Program-made: the position numbers and the translations under genes
Part shown: in pieces, positions 46,450 through 48,802 of the stretch
How the letters are laid out: each line of letters begins with the position of its first letter
Numbering within the stretch: position 1 is the stretch's first letter
Assembly (NCBI RefSeq): GCF_902652685.1
Contig: NZ_CACRUY010000042.1
Location: forward strand, 1 to 48,802
Direction of reading: 5' to 3'
Origin: Mycobacterium sp. Marseille-P9652
GTDB taxonomy: Bacteria; Actinomycetota; Actinomycetes; Mycobacteriales; Mycobacteriaceae
Length of the DNA: 48,802 nt
The notes under the pieces: model-generated
What the model saw: the letters and a program-made list of their open reading frames with translations, nothing else
Database searches by the model: none
Told to the model about the DNA's origin: nothing

Positions 46450-48056
46450 CCCGGCCCCAGCCTCAGCGCGGTAAGCATGACGATCAGGGGGGTGTCCGAC
46501 ACCACGTCGGTGTGGCCGGCAATCATTGCCGCGCGCACCGCGCCGTCCGAATTGTCCTGCAGCCGTGGGTATGCACCCGTCGCGTGGGCGCGCAGCGGGC
46601 TGAGCGCGCGGGCGATGCCGGCCAGCTCGCGCAGTTCCGGTGTGTCGTCCTCCGACCACGCGGCGAGGGGCAGGATGCCTTCGCGCACTTCACCTTCGGC
46701 GCCGTCCACCGTGATCTGCCTGCCGGCCAACACCGCCGCCGCCCCGCGGCCGCAGCCGACCACGGCCACCCGGCCCAGTTCACGGCTGACCACGGCGGCA
46801 TGGCTCGCGGCCCCCCCGACCTCGGTGACGATGCCCTGCGCGGCCAGCATGCCCAGCACGTCTTCCGGCCTGGTGTGATCGCGCACCAGGATCACCCGTT
46901 CGCCGCGATCGGCGGCGTCCAGCGCCTCGTCGACGTCGGTGTACGCCTTGCCCGTCGCGACACCCGGGCAGGCCGGCAGTCCGCTGGCCAAAAGTTGTGC
47001 CGCCAAACGGGTTTCGGGCTGTAGGGCCGGGCGCAGCAAATTCTCGACGTGCGCCCGCGTCACGCGGCGCAGCGTCTCGGCGTCGTCGATCAGGCGCTCG
47101 TGGCGCAGTTGCAGCGCGAGTCGCACCGCCGCCTGCGCCGACCGTTCGGCCGCCCGCGTCTGCAGCAACCACAGCTTGCCGTCCTCGACGGTGAACTCGA
47201 TCTCCTGGACGTCGGCGGCGACCCGTTCCAACGTCCCTGCGGCGTGCATCAACTCGTCGTACACGGCCGGTTGCTCGTCGTGCAGGGCGGTGATCGGTTC
47301 GACGTCGACCGACCCGGACACCACGTCGTCACCCTGGCCGCCCGGGAGCCATTCGCCGAACGGCTCGTTGGCGCCGGTGATCGGGTTGCGGGAGAAGAGC
47401 GCCCCCGCACCCGATTTCGAGCCGTGGTTGCCGAACACCATCGCCTGCACGATGACGGCGGTGCCCAGATCGGCGAGACCGTAGTGAGCGCGGTAGGCCA
47501 CCGCGCGGGGCGAGTTCCAGGAGTCGAACACGGCCGTGATGGCGGCGCGCAGCTGGGCGTGGGGGTTCTGAGGCGCGGGGTCGCCGACGATGTCGGAGTA
47601 CATGCGGTCGAACCGCTCGCGCGTGTCGCGCGCGAAGCTCGCCGTGCCGGCGGCCGCGAGGGCGCGTTCGACGACGTCGTTGATGCCGACGTCGAGGATG
47701 GTGTCCATCATGCCGGGCATGGACTGGGTGGCTCCCGAACGGACGCTCACCAACAGGGGCCGCGGCCCGCGCCCGAACGCGCGCCCGGTCTCGCGCTCCA
47801 GCCAGGCCAGCCCGCGCAGCACGTCGTCCCAGATCTCGTCGATCGCCGCCTCGGGCTCGGCGAGAAACCTCAGGCCGACATCGGTGGTGATGCAGAACGC
47901 GGCCGGCACGGGCAGGCCGTGCCGGCGCATGACCTCGACGCCGTAGCCCTTGTTGCCGAGCACCTGCCGGGGCTGGCCGGCTCGGCCGTCGAGCAGCACC
48001 ACGGCGCTTCGCCGGGCGGCCTCGGGGTGCGTCGTGCCTCGCGGGACACGAGCCAT
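46446..48056 (-). CDS. ppdK: Truncated pyruvate,phosphate dikinase-like protein
   Basis: In this 536-aa protein, residues about 30-300 are the PPDK/PEP synthase ATP-grasp domain (LGNKGYGVEVM, SVRSGATQSMPGMMDTILDVG, FSRNPITGANEPFGEWL, VQEIEFTVEDGKLWLLQTR). Residues about 360-450 are the phosphohistidine swivel domain with H419 in GGAASHAAVVSREL. The C-terminal pyruvate/PEP TIM barrel of full PPDK (about 870 aa) is absent; a helical tail of about 80 residues replaces it. The Thr next to the catalytic His in plant/bacterial PPDK (GGMTSH) is Ala. It matches Rv1127c. Full dikinase activity is unlikely unless another protein supplies the missing site. A GGGGGTG ribosome-binding site precedes the ATG. 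Confidence 0.88.
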   Translation of the reverse strand: MARVPRGTTHPEAARRSAVVLLDGRAGQPRQVLGNKGYGVEVMRRHGLPVPAAFCITTDVGLRFLAEPEAAIDEIWDDVLRGLAWLERETGRAFGRGPRPLLVSVRSGATQSMPGMMDTILDVGINDVVERALAAAGTASFARDTRERFDRMYSDIVGDPAPQNPHAQLRAAITAVFDSWNSPRAVAYRAHYGLADLGTAVIVQAMVFGNHGSKSGAGALFSRNPITGANEPFGEWLPGGQGDDVVSGSVDVEPITALHDEQPAVYDELMHAAGTLERVAADVQEIEFTVEDGKLWLLQTRAAERSAQAAVRLALQLRHERLIDDAETLRRVTRAHVENLLRPALQPETRLAAQLLASGLPACPGVATGKAYTDVDEALDAADRGERVILVRDHTRPEDVLGMLAAQGIVTEVGGAASHAAVVSRELGRVAVVGCGRGAAAVLAGRQITVDGAEGEVREGILPLAAWSEDDTPELRELAGIARALSPLRAHATGAYPRLQDNSDGAVRAAMIAGHTDVVSDTPLIVMLTALRLGPG

Positions 48057-48167
48057 GGTGCACCCCCTGATGTCGTGGTCAGTGGTCCGGCAAACGCCGC
48101 AATGTTCGCACACCGATCACGGCAAACCGCGGTTCGTCGCTTCTGTCGAGGGCCGCGCCGGATGCTC

Positions 48168-48173
48168 TAACTT
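48168..48173 (+). promoter_or_regulatory. Candidate -10 of a leaderless doxX transcript
   Basis: TAACTT is 7 nt before the ATG at 48181. Confidence 0.5.
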
Positions 48174-48180
48174 TATCGGT

Positions 48181-48690
48181 ATGACTCCCTACGACGTCGG
48201 ATTGCTGATCCTGCGGCTGGTGCTGGGCCTGACGCTCGCCGCGCACGGCCTGAACAAGTTCTTCGGCGGCGGCCGGATCCCCGGCACCGCGCGGTGGTTC
48301 GAGAGCATCGGCATGAAGCCCGGGAAGTTCCACGCCACCGTGGCGGCCTGCACCGAGACGGCCGCCGGGTTCGGCTTGGCGGCCGGGCTGCTCACACCGA
48401 TCCCCGCGGCGGGTTTCGTCTCGTTGATGCTGGTCGCGGCGTGGACCGTGCACCGGGCCAACGGCTTCTTCATCGTCAAGGAGGGCTGGGAGTACAACCT
48501 GGTGCTGGCGGTGAGCGCCGTGGTGGTGGCCACGCTCGGTGCCGGGCGGCTCAGCCTGGACTGGGCGATCTTCGGCCACAACTGGCTGGACGGCTGGAAG
48601 GGCCTGCTGATCTCGCTGGGGCTGGGCCTCGCGGGGGCGGTCGGTCAGTTGCTGATCTTCTACCGGCCGCCGGTCAAGCAAGCCGGGTAG
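48181..48690 (+). CDS. DoxX family membrane protein
   Basis: A 169-aa protein with four to five hydrophobic helices begins MTPYDVGLLILRLVLGLTLAAHGLNKFFGGGRI (in parts), the DoxX opening with its conserved HGxxKFFG. A WFESIGMKPG segment and later ETAAGFGLAAGLLTP also fit. In M. tuberculosis a DoxX protein forms a membrane oxidoreductase complex with SodA and SseA; this copy has no such neighbours, so its partner is unknown. It is divergent from the PPDK-like gene. Confidence 0.9.
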   Translation: MTPYDVGLLILRLVLGLTLAAHGLNKFFGGGRIPGTARWFESIGMKPGKFHATVAACTETAAGFGLAAGLLTPIPAAGFVSLMLVAAWTVHRANGFFIVKEGWEYNLVLAVSAVVVATLGAGRLSLDWAIFGHNWLDGWKGLLISLGLGLAGAVGQLLIFYRPPVKQAG

Positions 48691-48711
48691 TCATCCGGCG
48701 CGACCGTCGGG

Positions 48712-48802
48712 TCACGCCATCCCGTCGTTGCCGTTCGCTCCGCGCAGCAGCCCGCCGGTGCCCCCGGTGCCGGCCGCGCCGCCCGCCGCTCCGGTGCACC
48801 GG
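48712..48802 (-). CDS. PE_PGRS-like C-terminal end, cut by the window edge
   Basis: Read on the minus strand from the right edge, the frame translates as GAAGGAAGTGGTGGLLRGAN followed by GNDGMA and a TGA stop. Glycine-alanine triplets of the GGA/GGT type ending in GGLL are characteristic of PE_PGRS C-termini. Only 29 residues are visible, so the PE domain and the length are unknown. Another Gly-rich PE/PPE-type protein is the alternative. Confidence 0.55.
   Translation of the reverse strand, partial: RCTGAAGGAAGTGGTGGLLRGANGNDGMA

Overview
The window is about 69-70% GC, densely coding, and comes from a Mycobacterium, probably a slow grower. The evidence is the mycothiol amidase gene mca, the acyl-ACP desaturase desA2, phoH2, a mycobacterial Z-prenyl diphosphate synthase, a DUF4245/DUF4307 gene set, and a PE_PGRS-like tail at the right edge. 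From memory, the backbone follows the M. tuberculosis H37Rv order Rv1078 to Rv1127c: pra, metB, greA, mca, uppS-like, coaA, glyA, desA2, phoH2, deacetylase, fum, glpX, hsd, xseB/xseA, ispH, ychF, zwf, gnd, bpoB, ephC, ppdK. Species cannot be fixed by reading alone. No tRNA, rRNA, CRISPR array or insertion sequence was seen.

Layout. 0-8.3 kb: pra tail, metB, greA (convergent with metB), a DUF4307 gene, the mca-small membrane protein-YyaL-like cluster, a ketosteroid isomerase, hemolysin III and the short-chain Z-prenyl synthase. 8.3-11.5 kb: an accessory stretch where H37Rv has PE/PE_PGRS genes; it holds a large orphan membrane protein, an O-methyltransferase and a small membrane protein. 11.7-17.4 kb: coaA divergent from glyA, then desA2, a candidate phoAT-phoH2 pair and a NodB deacetylase. 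17.5-22.6 kb: a membrane adenylate cyclase facing the glpX-fum-Pro/Gly-rich-protein operon. 22.7-27.8 kb: DUF4245 protein, dienelactone hydrolase, a histidine-kinase relative without its phospho-acceptor His, an intact carboxylesterase and a tail-anchored hypothetical protein. 27.8-34.6 kb: 3beta-HSD with a KstR-type operator, xseB/xseA, a putative lipid-droplet protein, ispH, a DUF6542-type membrane protein and ychF. 34.7-38.5 kb: an accessory stretch with an NTF2-like protein, a DHFR/RibD-like protein, a DUF2510 protein, an NlpC/P60 peptidase, a small monooxygenase, a permuted NlpC/P60 enzyme and a small membrane protein. 38.5-48.8 kb: a second cyclase, zwf-gnd, bpoB, a VOC protein, ephC with a WS/DGAT-like gene, a truncated PPDK with a winged-helix partner, DoxX and a PE_PGRS tail.

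Themes. Central carbon and redox metabolism (glpX, fum, zwf, gnd, a PPDK-like protein, glyA) is mixed with envelope and lipid functions (desA2, Z-prenyl synthase, deacetylase, two NlpC/P60-type proteins, a WS/DGAT-like protein), sterol chemistry (3beta-HSD and a ketosteroid isomerase with all catalytic residues) and signalling (two class III cyclases and a pseudo-kinase). The clearest non-gene pattern is that about sixteen genes have a TANNNT -10 hexamer 6-9 nt before their start codon, which is the geometry of leaderless mycobacterial mRNAs; it also helps to choose starts. The regulatory sites most worth attention are a KstR-type box at 3beta-HSD, a TetR-type operator before the NTF2-like gene, twin 12-bp palindromes before the NlpC/P60 gene and a palindrome over the desA2 start.
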